DNA of 32,247 nucleotides from a virus. The stretch covers positions 1 to 32,247 of IMG/VR virus record IMGVR_UViG_3300044701_001532; one strand, given 5' to 3'. Positions 23,611 through 31,826 of the stretch are shown one piece after another. Position numbers and translations under genes: made by a program. Below the pieces are notes generated by a model. The model searched no databases and was not told where the DNA came from. It saw nothing but the letters and a program-made list of their open reading frames with translations. Numbering within the stretch: position 1 is the stretch's first letter; the number at the start of each line of letters is the position of its first letter.

Positions 23611-24655
23611 TTTCGGTTTCTGGTTCTTCGACTTGAAGAATACTTCCAAAAGAAATTGAATACCTTTGTTTAATAAATTCTTTAAACTTTTCACTCTTTA
23701 AAATGTCCTTCCAAAACTCTTTTGTGTTTGTATCAGCTTCACGATACTTTTCACTTGCGACTTCGCCAGTGTCTTGATCTACCTTTGCATACCAACCAGG
23801 AGATGGTTTAGCAACAAACTTTCCTTCCATCGCAATTTCAAGAAGACCAGAATACTTGTTGATACCACCATCAAAAGATACGGTGATAGGAATCTTAGAC
23901 TTCTCACGAACATACCTAGACTTCTCAATATTGATGATGAAGTTATAACCAGAAAGTTCTGTTCCAGTTTTTTCTTGTTGGCGACCAAGAATCCAAATTG
24001 TATCAGCAGAATAATAAGAACCTGTACCACCACCAACAATATCTTTTGGAAACATACCAATTTCTTTATATGTGTGATTGACAACAACCATTGGTATATC
24101 TTTGATTGTCAGATGTGGTGTGATCATACGAAACAAAGATTTAATTTGTTTAGCACGGGTCATGTCTGCAACTGATTTGCCTTCTAAACTATCTTCGACT
24201 TCTTTTCGTGATGCAAGATTACCAATAGAATCTAGAATGAGAATAACTTTATCATCTTTGGCAAGGCCTTGCAATTGATTCATCACATCGTGTTTCAATT
24301 CTTCAACATCAGTAATTGGGGTATGAAGAACACGACCCATATCAATATCAAATGTTTCAAAATATTTTTGTGGTGTTCCAAATTCAGAATCATAGAACAA
24401 CACAACAGCATCTTTATATTTTTTAAGATATGCTGATGCCATCAAAAGTGCAAATGCAGTCTTAAAATGTTTTGATGGACCAGCCAACATTGTAAGACCA
24501 GGTGTTAAACCACCTTCAAGATTACCAGAGAGTGCAACATTAATCATTGGCACATCTGTGGGAATCATATCTTTCTCGGTAAAGAATTTAGATTTATCAA
24601 GTATAGAAGAATCTTTGATTGTAGTATTCTTCTTCAATTTATCAAGTAATGACAT
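23603..24655 (-). CDS. uvsX: UvsX RecA-like recombinase
   Basis: A 350-residue RecA-family protein. Walker A is GPSKHFKT (59-66), the distinctive T4 UvsX form. Walker B is VILILDSIGNL (about 136-146). VVNHTYKEIGMFPKDIVGGG follows, covering the motif that contacts DNA and nucleotide. It forms filaments on single-stranded DNA and drives strand exchange and recombination-dependent replication. The length is slightly shorter than T4 UvsX (391). The ATG at 24655 is preceded by GGAGGT, one of the strongest ribosome binding sites in the window, consistent with high expression. It overlaps the membrane-protein gene by one base. Confidence 0.95.
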   Translation of the reverse strand: MSLLDKLKKNTTIKDSSILDKSKFFTEKDMIPTDVPMINVALSGNLEGGLTPGLTMLAGPSKHFKTAFALLMASAYLKKYKDAVVLFYDSEFGTPQKYFETFDIDMGRVLHTPITDVEELKHDVMNQLQGLAKDDKVILILDSIGNLASRKEVEDSLEGKSVADMTRAKQIKSLFRMITPHLTIKDIPMVVVNHTYKEIGMFPKDIVGGGTGSYYSADTIWILGRQQEKTGTELSGYNFIINIEKSRYVREKSKIPITVSFDGGINKYSGLLEIAMEGKFVAKPSPGWYAKVDQDTGEVASEKYREADTNTKEFWKDILKSEKFKEFIKQRYSISFGSILQVEEPETENA

Positions 24656-25446
24656 TAAAAAGTACCTCCATTCATATTGGCAATTTTAGATTTAGGGACG
24701 ATCTCGTTATCTTCTAATGATACACTATTTGTAGTGCGTTTGTCAAGCCTTTTAGTCTTTCTTTTATTGGTTACATTCAATCTTTTATATGTTTGATTTG
24801 CGGCAATTAATAATAATACTGCCAAAGGATCAAACACAAATATAATTACCAATATTACAACTCGTACTGCTTTGTCTATAAAGTCTGGGTCTTCTTTAGT
24901 ATATAGCATTTCTGCAATGTACTTGATTGGCCCAACTTCTGCCATTAGTTTATTTTCTTCTGTAAGTAATGGCAATTTTTCTTGGCTAATTCGTTTTAGT
25001 TCTGCCTGTGTTTCTTGTATAGAACGATCTGTTGCCCTAGATATTCTTTCTGGATCATCACCTGCTTTTTTCAGAAGATAATCTAATCTTTCTTTGGCAA
25101 TTTTTTCTTGTGAATTTAGTATATCTAATTGTACAGAGTTTGCGCCAACAACAATATTAGATTCAATGTGAGCTCTAGATAGAAAACCAAATATTCCCAT
25201 CGAAGTAATGAGCATCAGAAGAACAATTGCTGTTATAAAATAATAACGCATTGCTCGCACAGTAACATTCCAATTGTTATATAGCCAGGATACTGTTACC
25301 AACTTCGCAACCTCTAGTACAGTACCCATGATTACAACTGGCAGAAAAGAACCAGGAAAAATCTGTGCAAGACCAATTACAGAATAAAATGCCGCAATAG
25401 CCGACAAAGCTATTGCGGTCAGAAAAGGTAATAGTGCTTGCATCAT
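24655..25446 (-). CDS. Four-helix membrane protein with cytoplasmic coiled coil
   Basis: Unrecognised 263-residue protein. Three hydrophobic segments lie at about 5-27, 34-55 and 68-90. A charged helical region (about 105-185, with LDYLLKKAGDDPERI) follows, then a fourth membrane segment at about 195-217 (VVILVIIFVFDPLAVLLLIA) and a basic, polar tail. It overlaps the DNA polymerase gene by ATGA and uvsX by one base, so it is made with the replication proteins. That is an odd place for a membrane protein. It could anchor the replisome to the host membrane or act in superinfection or host control; neither is shown by sequence. Confidence 0.8.
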   Translation of the reverse strand: MMQALLPFLTAIALSAIAAFYSVIGLAQIFPGSFLPVVIMGTVLEVAKLVTVSWLYNNWNVTVRAMRYYFITAIVLLMLITSMGIFGFLSRAHIESNIVVGANSVQLDILNSQEKIAKERLDYLLKKAGDDPERISRATDRSIQETQAELKRISQEKLPLLTEENKLMAEVGPIKYIAEMLYTKEDPDFIDKAVRVVILVIIFVFDPLAVLLLIAANQTYKRLNVTNKRKTKRLDKRTTNSVSLEDNEIVPKSKIANMNGGTF

Positions 25447-27977
25447 GAGAAGAAACTATCCAATGTATTTCGTTTTTCCACATCCCAGCCAATACAATTC
25501 AAAATGATCTTGATTGGTTCGATGAAAGATTTTTGAAACTGCATTTCATAATCAACATAACTTTGCAATTCCAATTCCTTTGGCATCCTAAGTGGATAAG
25601 ATATGACATTCTCTTTAACTGGATTAGGAGTCTTGAGATATGTGAATCTCAATTTTTCTCCCTCTTTAATCATAGGATATTTTTTATCTAGTCCAAACTT
25701 TTCCAAGTAGTGATTATATAGAATTGCACCTTTGACATGTATTGGAGTTCCTTTCTTGTACATGGTAACTGAATCTGAATACTCAGAAATACCATTCACA
25801 CTTCTAGGAAAAGAAATCTCTTCTACAGGCAATTTTCTAAACTCTTCGTGAAATTCTTCAATATAATCTTGTACCGTACTCTCATCAGAATTTATAATCA
25901 AGCGAATAACTTCTCGCATCTTCTCTTTCACAGCAGCAGGCGTAGAAGATTTGACAACTTCTAAACCCATGATCTTCATATCTGGTTCGTTGTACTGTAC
26001 ACCTTCGTTGTTATAAACATTCAACACATATCGTTTCTTTGCAGTCCATATTCCTTTGTCTGCAAGAGCCTCTCGTTTCATTTGCATTTTTTGTTGAAAC
26101 GCATTAACATACTCAGCAAGTTCCTCGTAGCTCTTATCAATATACGGTTGAATTTTATCCTCACATACCTTATCCATGAAGGCGATGACTTTCTTAGTAT
26201 CGCTTGTTTCTGTGAACACAGAACCCACCAGAGATGAAAGATTGAGATAAATCGAGTCAGTATCCGATGCAATAACATAATCGTTATCCGTTTTGAGAAT
26301 TTTGTTTAGATATTGATTTAGTTTTCCTTCGATCCAACGAATAGACAATTGACCAGCAAGTGTGATCGCAAGAGCCTGTCGTAGATCATAGAATCTGAAA
26401 TATTTAGATCCCATTGCACCATAAGCTGAGTTCAAAGAAACTTTTTTTGCAAGTTGAAGATTATTATATCTTGCAACTAGTTTTTCAATTTCAATCTTCT
26501 TTTTAGGATCTTTCTCGTTCTCATAGTCTTGTTTTGCCTTCAGCATCAACTTCTTAAAATTCTTACGATCTTCATACATTTCTTCCATCATCTTAGGTAA
26601 GAAACCTTGAATATCAGTTCTGAAGAATTGTCCATTTGGTGTTAGACATGCATCTTTTAATCCACATTCTTTGATTCGTACTTCTTTGTTCAATAATCTT
26701 TCTACACTTACACCTTGACCAAGAATATGCATCATAGGTGGTGTATATTCAGAAGTTTCAATCAAAGTCTCTGGTGAGATATTGTACTGAATCATCAGGT
26801 GAGGATACAGACTGTTCAAGTCAAACGATGCGACCCAATTGTGCAAACCTACCTGTGGGTCTTTTACATATGCACCTTCATATGCTGCATCTTTTTCCTT
26901 TCTTTCTTTTGGCGGAATAAGAATATTCTTTTCAAGAAGATAAGAATAGATCAGAGAGTCCCACATTCTTGTCTGAGCAAAAACATCTTCATAATTTGTT
27001 TTTGTATCATAGGCAAGAGTGAGAGCCAACTCAATCAATTTCAGTTTGTCTTCAAGTTCAAAAATAAGTTCAACGTCAACGATATTATACTCAATAAATT
27101 TTTGAAAGTTTCTTTTGTAGAGGGTATGCAGATTATCATATTCTGAATAGTCTACTTTCTCTTTGTTGAGTTCTGAATATGCAATATGATTCAGAGTATA
27201 GTTTTCTTGAGATTTGCCATTTGGAGCATACCATCTGTAAAGATGAATATAATCTAATAGAGCAACGCCAAGAATTCCATAACTCTTTTTTAGTTTGCCT
27301 TTGACCATGACTTCTCTCTCAGAAACATAATTCCAAGGCGAAAGTTTCCTACATTCTTGTTCACCAAGAATACGATTGAAACGATTGATGATATATGGCA
27401 CATCAAAGAATTCTGTATTCCAACCAGACAAAACATCTGGGCAATATTCTTGCCACCACATCAAAAACTTTTTACATAGAGTGTATTCATCAGGACACTC
27501 TACATATTTTTCATTTCCTTTTGTGGTGTATTTGCCACAACCAAAAACAATCGTCTCACCACTTAAGTATTTTAAGCAGATTGAAACGATTGGTTCTGTT
27601 GCCTTGTATGGGTCAGGAAATCCATTCTCTGATCCGACTTCAATATCGATTACAGCAATAGAGATATCATTAATATCCCATTCGATAGATCCTTTGTGAT
27701 GATCAGCAATAAAAGCATACTCATACCTATCATTGCCATAAATTTTAAAGTTCTCAACTTCTTCATACCTTTTTACAAAATCTTTAGCCTCACGAATAGT
27801 TTCAAACTTTTTAGCCTCTAGTGGCTCATTGAAAAGAGTTTTAAACTCTGTTTGTTTTTTAGTTGGCAAATATAAAACTGGAGAGTACTCTATTCTATCT
27901 TGAATTCGTTTACCATTTTTTATGCCACGATATAGAACATTGTTACCCTGAACTGCTATATTTGTATAATATTTCAT
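25443..27977 (-). CDS. 43: DNA polymerase, family B (T4 gp43-like)
   Basis: An 844-residue replicative polymerase. Proofreading exonuclease motifs are DIE (111-113), NTEFFD (187-192) and YNIVD (297-301). Polymerase motif A is DLNSLYPHL (386-394), motif B is KVSLNSAYG (512-520) and motif C is DTDS (572-575). KKRYVLNVYNNEGV further on is the typical thumb-region motif. All catalytic carboxylates are present, so it is functional by inspection. No intein or split is seen. It is a little shorter than T4 gp43 (898). It overlaps the small upstream gene by one base (TAATG) and has no clear ribosome binding site, so coupled translation is likely. Confidence 0.97.
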   Translation of the reverse strand: MKYYTNIAVQGNNVLYRGIKNGKRIQDRIEYSPVLYLPTKKQTEFKTLFNEPLEAKKFETIREAKDFVKRYEEVENFKIYGNDRYEYAFIADHHKGSIEWDINDISIAVIDIEVGSENGFPDPYKATEPIVSICLKYLSGETIVFGCGKYTTKGNEKYVECPDEYTLCKKFLMWWQEYCPDVLSGWNTEFFDVPYIINRFNRILGEQECRKLSPWNYVSEREVMVKGKLKKSYGILGVALLDYIHLYRWYAPNGKSQENYTLNHIAYSELNKEKVDYSEYDNLHTLYKRNFQKFIEYNIVDVELIFELEDKLKLIELALTLAYDTKTNYEDVFAQTRMWDSLIYSYLLEKNILIPPKERKEKDAAYEGAYVKDPQVGLHNWVASFDLNSLYPHLMIQYNISPETLIETSEYTPPMMHILGQGVSVERLLNKEVRIKECGLKDACLTPNGQFFRTDIQGFLPKMMEEMYEDRKNFKKLMLKAKQDYENEKDPKKKIEIEKLVARYNNLQLAKKVSLNSAYGAMGSKYFRFYDLRQALAITLAGQLSIRWIEGKLNQYLNKILKTDNDYVIASDTDSIYLNLSSLVGSVFTETSDTKKVIAFMDKVCEDKIQPYIDKSYEELAEYVNAFQQKMQMKREALADKGIWTAKKRYVLNVYNNEGVQYNEPDMKIMGLEVVKSSTPAAVKEKMREVIRLIINSDESTVQDYIEEFHEEFRKLPVEEISFPRSVNGISEYSDSVTMYKKGTPIHVKGAILYNHYLEKFGLDKKYPMIKEGEKLRFTYLKTPNPVKENVISYPLRMPKELELQSYVDYEMQFQKSFIEPIKIILNCIGWDVEKRNTLDSFFS

Positions 27978-28276
27978 TAGATTTTGGGAATTGCTGATGC
28001 TATTGTAATACCTGAACCAAAAATTTTACTGTACTCATTTTCAAGTTCAGTAACCGGATTGTTAATAGTAAGAATGTCAATTATATTGAAAGTAATTCCT
28101 GTTTTAAACTCTTGACTAAACTCTAGAAATGGAACAAATCCCATCATTGGACCATCTTTACTAGGTTGTACAATTACTTGTACAGGCTCTTTAATAGTAA
28201 TAGTTTCTTTACTCTGATCAACAACATTACCAATCAATGTTTGATTGGTTTTAAATGTAATTAATTTATTGCTCAT
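27977..28276 (-). CDS. Small beta-rich protein upstream of DNA polymerase (Sm-like suggestion)
   Basis: A 99-residue protein. Its first 50 residues alternate hydrophobic and polar residues with LIGNVVDQSKETITIKEPV, a pattern that recalls LSm or SH3-like beta barrels. The rest is ordinary. It has no catalytic motif, signal or membrane segment. It sits between a small unknown gene and the polymerase, overlapping both (ATGA and TAATG). A role in RNA binding or translational control of polymerase would fit the fold guess, but the fold itself is uncertain. Confidence 0.7.
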   Translation of the reverse strand: MSNKLITFKTNQTLIGNVVDQSKETITIKEPVQVIVQPSKDGPMMGFVPFLEFSQEFKTGITFNIIDILTINNPVTELENEYSKIFGSGITIASAIPKI

Positions 28277-28497
28277 GTTGGAATCTCCGTTTCATAATCA
28301 AATACTTTAAGTGTTACCCAGCGTTTAGGAAACAACATTTCTTTTCCAACAAAATCTTTGATGTTGTAATTTGGATCAGGAACTAATCCAATCAACTCAA
28401 TTTTGTTATCATAATCTCTGAGATAGAGATCATACTTGTCAGCAGCAATAGTTCTATTCCTAATGGCCAACTTCTTTGCAATTTCTTGTATACTCAT
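28273..28497 (-). CDS. Small phage protein, unknown function
   Basis: A 74-residue protein with a helical start (IQEIAKKLAIRNRTIAADKY) and a beta-rich end (RWVTLKVFDYETEIP). Nothing in it identifies a family. It overlaps the MazG gene and the next small gene, both by ATGA, placing it in the replication transcript. Confidence 0.7.
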   Translation of the reverse strand: MSIQEIAKKLAIRNRTIAADKYDLYLRDYDNKIELIGLVPDPNYNIKDFVGKEMLFPKRWVTLKVFDYETEIPT

Positions 28498-28871
28498 ACT
28501 TTTTCTCCATTAACAAACTTACTAAAATCAGGTGGTTGCCAACCTTCAGGTTTCAAAATTTTACCATCATCTCTACGCAAAACTTGTTTGGTATCTTTAT
28601 CAATTTTCCTTAGATTGCTCAATGCACCTTCATCCCAGATTTTATCACAATCCCAGCCTTTTGACAACATATAACCCACAATTACCCAAATCATATCAAA
28701 ACAAGCATCGATTTCTTCTACTTCATCATTATTTAAACGAGCATCAGTAAACTCATTGAATTCTTCAACAATAAGTTTATGGTAAAGTTTTGCTTGCGTG
28801 AGATTGTTTACAACTGTAGATTGACCTGCAGCTTGCATGAAGACTTGTACATCAGAAAACACTTTAGTCAT
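28494..28871 (-). CDS. MazG-like nucleotide pyrophosphohydrolase
   Basis: A 125-residue all-alpha NTP pyrophosphohydrolase. The metal-binding motif is EEFNE (36-40) and the paired acidic motif is EEIDACFD (52-59), the EExxE...ExxD layout of the MazG/HisE group. Family members hydrolyse NTPs, dNTPs or (p)ppGpp to monophosphates. In T4-like phages they are thought to act on nucleotides or the alarmone response, but the substrate here is unknown. The ATG at 28871 has GAGG five bases upstream. It is the first gene after the structured element at 28883-28956 and probably starts the replication transcript. Confidence 0.87.
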   Translation of the reverse strand: MTKVFSDVQVFMQAAGQSTVVNNLTQAKLYHKLIVEEFNEFTDARLNNDEVEEIDACFDMIWVIVGYMLSKGWDCDKIWDEGALSNLRKIDKDTKQVLRRDDGKILKPEGWQPPDFSKFVNGEKV

Positions 28872-28882
28872 TATAACCTCAT

Positions 28883-28956
28883 AAAAAAGTAACCCCGAAT
28901 GGTGCGCTTTGCCATTCCGCTAGTGGAATGTATCACAGTCAAGAGGCGTTCGGGGT
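28883..28956 (-). terminator. Structured intergenic element with terminator-like end
   Basis: On the minus strand an 8-base stem (ACCCCGAA with TTCGGGGT, 28949-28956 and 28892-28899) closes a loop of about 49 bases. The stem is followed within a few bases by six T residues (28883-28888). Inside is a second hairpin, CATTCC with GGAATG (28913-28918 and 28925-28930). CCATTC (28912-28917) can instead pair with GAATGG (28897-28902), which would break the outer stem. It fits a terminator after the DUF3501-type gene, or a switch-like leader for MazG. The loop is larger than in a simple terminator. No known riboswitch consensus was recognised. Confidence 0.5.
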
Positions 28957-28980
28957 GTTGTTACGAATATTTAGTATACT

Positions 28981-29556
28981 TCAAACAAAATCTTTTGTCA
29001 AGTTTTCTTTTGTAGTATCTTTTAATTCTACCGATGTTTGATAGGTATCATGATCTACACCGACAATAAACTTCTTACCACTCTTAATATCTTGAATCAT
29101 TTTTGGTGTGAATTCAAATCGCATAAAGTGTACCGCAGAAGTTTTGTCTTCAGTACTTCTTTCCATATCTTCATCGGCAATTGCAAAAACAGGATTGTGG
29201 CCATCTACTTGCATATAAACTTTATGTTCAATACCAGTAAGTTTCTGCAATTCAACCTTTCTTTCTTCTGGATTTCCATACTCAATAAACATTGTTGCTT
29301 TGAGATTTGTTCCAGTAGGAATTAAAGGATTGTAAGCATCTAGTTCGTCTTGAATACCTTCTTGTTCAAAGGTTCTTTCAATACGAAGCATTTCTTGAAT
29401 TTGATACTTAACAGTTTTTGCATCTTCAAAAGTTAGAGTGATGTGATTGCCCAATTCAACTTGGCGTTGTTTTTTATGGGCAATCGCTTCTTCTCTAAAT
29501 TTAGGACGCAAACGACTGTATTGTTCTAAAGAATACAAATCGTTTACGGTCAACAT
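28981..29556 (-). CDS. DUF3501-type protein
   Basis: A 191-residue protein that reads closely like bacterial DUF3501 proteins. Recognisable blocks are [19 protein letters not shown] near the start, [20 protein letters not shown] (about 41-60) and [20 protein letters not shown] (about 68-87). The function of the family is unknown. In many proteobacteria it is encoded beside rubrerythrin and a large iron-sulfur protein, suggesting an oxidative-stress or redox role. Here it starts two bases after the rubrerythrin stop, with GAGG in the end of that gene, so the pair is surely co-expressed. The iron-sulfur partner is not in the window. Confidence 0.88.
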   Translation of the reverse strand: MLTVNDLYSLEQYSRLRPKFREEAIAHKKQRQVELGNHITLTFEDAKTVKYQIQEMLRIERTFEQEGIQDELDAYNPLIPTGTNLKATMFIEYGNPEERKVELQKLTGIEHKVYMQVDGHNPVFAIADEDMERSTEDKTSAVHFMRFEFTPKMIQDIKSGKKFIVGVDHDTYQTSVELKDTTKENLTKDFV

Positions 29557-29558
29557 AA

Positions 29559-29990
29559 TTATGCCTCTGCTTTGTATGCGTCAAGAGTTTTCTTGAACTT
29601 GCCAGCATGTGAACGCTCTGCCTTAGCAAGAGTTTCAAACCAGTCAGCAATTTCATCAAAGCCTTCGTCACGGGCATCTTTTGCCATACCAGGATACATG
29701 TCTGTGTATTCATGTGTCTCACCAGCAATAGCAGACTCAAGAGCCTGTACAATGTCTGCGGCAGGAAGACCAGTTTCTGGATCACCTGAACCACCATTGA
29801 TTAGATACTCCATGTGACCATGTGCGTGACCAGTTTCACCTTCAGCAGTATGACGGAAGATAGATGCTACTTCTGGTGCACCTGCGATATCAGCCATGTT
29901 TGCGAAGTAAAGATAACGGCGATTTGCTTTAGACTCACCTGCAAAAGCATCTTTGAGGTGTTGTTCAGTTTTTGTTCCTACGACTTTCAT
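29559..29990 (-). CDS. Rubrerythrin (ferritin-like di-iron protein)
   Basis: A 143-residue four-helix di-iron protein. Iron-ligand motifs are [11 protein letters not shown] (first helix), [10 protein letters not shown] (second), [13 protein letters not shown] (third) and [11 protein letters not shown] (fourth). Rubrerythrins reduce hydrogen peroxide to water. This one lacks the C-terminal rubredoxin domain of classic rubrerythrins, so it needs another electron donor. The ATG at 29990 is preceded by AAGGAG. A terminator-like hairpin lies upstream (30059-30094), so it may have its own promoter, which I could not pin down. It forms a tight pair with the DUF3501-type gene and is an auxiliary metabolic gene, probably host-derived. 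Confidence 0.93.
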   Translation of the reverse strand: MKVVGTKTEQHLKDAFAGESKANRRYLYFANMADIAGAPEVASIFRHTAEGETGHAHGHMEYLINGGSGDPETGLPAADIVQALESAIAGETHEYTDMYPGMAKDARDEGFDEIADWFETLAKAERSHAGKFKKTLDAYKAEA

Positions 29991-30058
29991 TTTTTCTCCT
30001 TATAAAGTTCATTAATAGTAACAACCTATCGTTATTACTTATTCATAGTATACATCAA

Positions 30059-30094
30059 AACCATTGAAAAGTCTATTATTATTTTTCAATGGTT
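30059..30094 (-). terminator. Hairpin, probable terminator after the pstS unit
   Basis: A 12-base perfect inverted repeat (AACCATTGAAAA with TTTTCAATGGTT) flanks a 12-base loop, followed on the minus strand by TTTTGAT. It lies just after the 38-residue ORF and before rubrerythrin, as expected for a factor-independent terminator. The stem is AT-rich and the T-run short, so it may be leaky. Confidence 0.55.
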
Positions 30095-30109
30095 GTCATA
30101 GACAAAAAC

Positions 30110-30226
30110 TTATTTACCTTTTAATTGTCTAATCACTTCTTCAATCTCACCTCGGATACCCTCACTTGAGGAAGGTATCCAAGGCAAAATATGTTGTAAC
30201 AATTTTATTACATCATGTGGATTCAT
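30110..30226 (-). CDS. Small ORF (38 residues) coupled to pstS
   Basis: A short ORF whose ATG overlaps the pstS stop as ATGA, the usual sign of coupled translation. The start reads MNPHDVIKLLQHILPWI and the second half IRGEIEEVIRQLKGK, giving two amphipathic helices around a Ser-rich turn. It has no signal peptide, membrane segment or known motif. A bulged hairpin (30154-30180) lies within it. It fills the only sizeable space after pstS and is followed by a terminator-like hairpin, which supports it being the last gene of that unit. It could still be a chance ORF. Confidence 0.5.
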   Translation of the reverse strand: MNPHDVIKLLQHILPWIPSSSEGIRGEIEEVIRQLKGK

Positions 30227-31239
30227 TTGTTATTAATTTGACTCCATACTCTTTCACGAATTTGTTTTGTTAGTGTATCAGGAAGTGGAACATAGTCAAG
30301 CTCTAATGCTAATTGTTTGCCATTCTTGAAAGCCCAGTCAAAGAACTTTAGGACTTCTTGTGACTGTGCTTTGTCTGCTGGATCTTTGTACATAATGATA
30401 AACGATGCAGTAGATACTGGCCATGCATCTTTACCTTTCTGATCAACAATACTCAGACCCATACCTGGAACTGAGAACCAATCAGCACCTGCGGCAGCTG
30501 CAGCAAAAGTCTTATCATCTGGGTCTACAAAGTTACCATCTTTGTTTTGTAGTTTCAAATGAGGAATCTTATTCTTCTTGGCATATGCATACTCAACATA
30601 TCCAATAGAACCTTTGATTCGTGTCACATTTGCAGCGACACCTTCATTGCCTTTACCACCAACACTGCTTGCTGCTGGCCATTTTACTGCTGCACCTCTT
30701 CCAACTTTTTCTGCCCACTCTTTACTCACAACAGTAAGATAGTCAGTCCAATTAAAAGTTGTACCAGAACCATCAGCACGATGTACGACAGTAATGTTTT
30801 CATTTGGTAGTTTCTTTCCTAGGTTTAATGCAACGAGTTTTGGATCATTCCATTTGGTGATAGTTCCCATAAACATTTCAGCAAGAACTGGACCAGTTAC
30901 TCTTAACTCACCTGGTGCAAATCCATCTAAGTTAAAAACTGGAACAGTGCCACCAATAACTGCTGGGAATTGTACTTGCCCATTCTTATCTAAGTCTTCT
31001 CCTTTTACTGGAGCGTCAGAAGCACCAAAAGTGACTGTTCTTGCATTGATCTGTCTAATACCACCAGAACTACCAATACTCTGATAGTTTAAGCCAACAC
31101 CAGTTTCTTTCTTGTAGGCTTCTGCCCACTTAGCATAGATTGGGTATGGGAATGTAGCACCAGCACCTGTAATATCTGCGGCAAAAGCAGAAACAGATAC
31201 TACAGATGCAATGAAAACACTTAACAATTTATTAATCAA
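30223..31239 (-). CDS. pstS: Phosphate ABC transporter substrate-binding protein PstS
   Basis: A 338-residue periplasmic phosphate-binding protein. Residues 1-20 form a signal peptide (basic start, hydrophobic core, cleavage after AFA). ITGAGATFPYPIY follows, and phosphate-binding loops SSGGIRQ, GASDAPV and RADGSGTT are visible. It would load phosphate onto the host PstCAB transporter during infection. The start is an unusual TTG at 31239, chosen because AAGGAG lies six bases upstream and the signal peptide begins there. No later ATG keeps the signal. By eye the protein resembles beta-proteobacterial PstS. An inverted repeat lies upstream at 31266-31284, but no convincing PhoB box was found. 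Confidence 0.94.
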   Translation of the reverse strand: MINKLLSVFIASVVSVSAFAADITGAGATFPYPIYAKWAEAYKKETGVGLNYQSIGSSGGIRQINARTVTFGASDAPVKGEDLDKNGQVQFPAVIGGTVPVFNLDGFAPGELRVTGPVLAEMFMGTITKWNDPKLVALNLGKKLPNENITVVHRADGSGTTFNWTDYLTVVSKEWAEKVGRGAAVKWPAASSVGGKGNEGVAANVTRIKGSIGYVEYAYAKKNKIPHLKLQNKDGNFVDPDDKTFAAAAAGADWFSVPGMGLSIVDQKGKDAWPVSTASFIIMYKDPADKAQSQEVLKFFDWAFKNGKQLALELDYVPLPDTLTKQIRERVWSQINNK

Positions 31240-31265
31240 TTTTCTCTCCTTTATTCAAGTTCAAT

Positions 31266-31284
31266 GACAATTGTAATAATTGTC
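31266..31284. promoter_or_regulatory. Inverted repeat upstream of pstS
   Basis: GACAATT and AATTGTC flank five bases, about 27 bases before the pstS start. Such a short palindrome can be an operator or a weak hairpin. TTGTCAT on the minus strand nearby resembles one PhoB half-site, without a good second half. The function is unknown. Confidence 0.35.
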
Positions 31285-31349
31285 TAAATTATTTAACATG
31301 ACGAACATCAAAAAACAGCGTTTTCAAATATTAAATTTTTGTTACAATA

Positions 31350-31826
31350 CTATGCGATGATGCCAGGCTTGTAAACAGTTTTTCCATTCTCTTTCATAGC
31401 AGTCATTACCTGCTTTTTCAAATTAGACTTATCATAGCTAACATGCACCCAACCAGAATCAGGAACACCAGGAGTGTAAAATTCAAGAATGAGTTGAGTA
31501 AATTCCAAATTGTTTTTAATCCATTCTGCAAGATCCGCATTTGCTACTCCTGGTATTTCAATGTCTGCTGCCTGTCCTTTGCAATGGTCAGAAGTCTTTG
31601 AACCTCCAACTGCCGCATTTACTTCTGGATGTCTAAAACCAGAATTTACTTTGACGCCTTTTTTGTAATGTTCACGAACTGGTTGTAAAACTTTTTCAGC
31701 AAGAAGTTTAAGATTGTCTACCTCTGTTTGACCTGGTGTATTATCTAATCCATGTCTAAGAGCTGTTTCGCTCTTTACCATCTCCGACAATGTGAAGTTT
31801 TCGCTGAGTTTTTGTTTTAGGTCCAT
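31350..31826 (-). CDS. M15-family peptidase, probable endolysin
   Basis: A 158-residue zinc D-Ala peptidase of the M15 family. The metal-binding motif is SDHCKGQAAD, with H81 and D88, and the third ligand is H128 in WVHVSY. SGFRHPEVNAAVGGSKTSDH is the usual lead-in. It would cut peptidoglycan cross-links or stem peptides to lyse the host, together with the spanins at 4863-5679 and a holin that I did not identify. It has no signal peptide, so it needs a holin. The start has AAGGA upstream. Its first 71 bases overlap the AbrB-like gene in another frame. Length is normal for small phage lysins of this family. Confidence 0.92.
   Translation of the reverse strand: MDLKQKLSENFTLSEMVKSETALRHGLDNTPGQTEVDNLKLLAEKVLQPVREHYKKGVKVNSGFRHPEVNAAVGGSKTSDHCKGQAADIEIPGVANADLAEWIKNNLEFTQLILEFYTPGVPDSGWVHVSYDKSNLKKQVMTAMKENGKTVYKPGIIA

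Noticed and set aside
23611-23694. Longer N-terminus for the small protein after uvsX
   Set aside because: It would overlap uvsX by about 90 bases and add a lysine-rich stretch out of character. The ATG at 23610, next to the uvsX stop, is more plausible.
28889-28965. Possible tRNA, because of terminal GTAAC/GTTAC complementarity and compact stems
   Set aside because: No T-loop sequence, no anticodon-arm geometry and no 3' CCA context on either strand. The T-run and position fit a terminator or leader element better.
31250-31270. PhoB box upstream of pstS
   Set aside because: Only one half-site (TTGTCAT) is good; the second half four bases on (CTTGAAT) matches poorly, so I do not call it.
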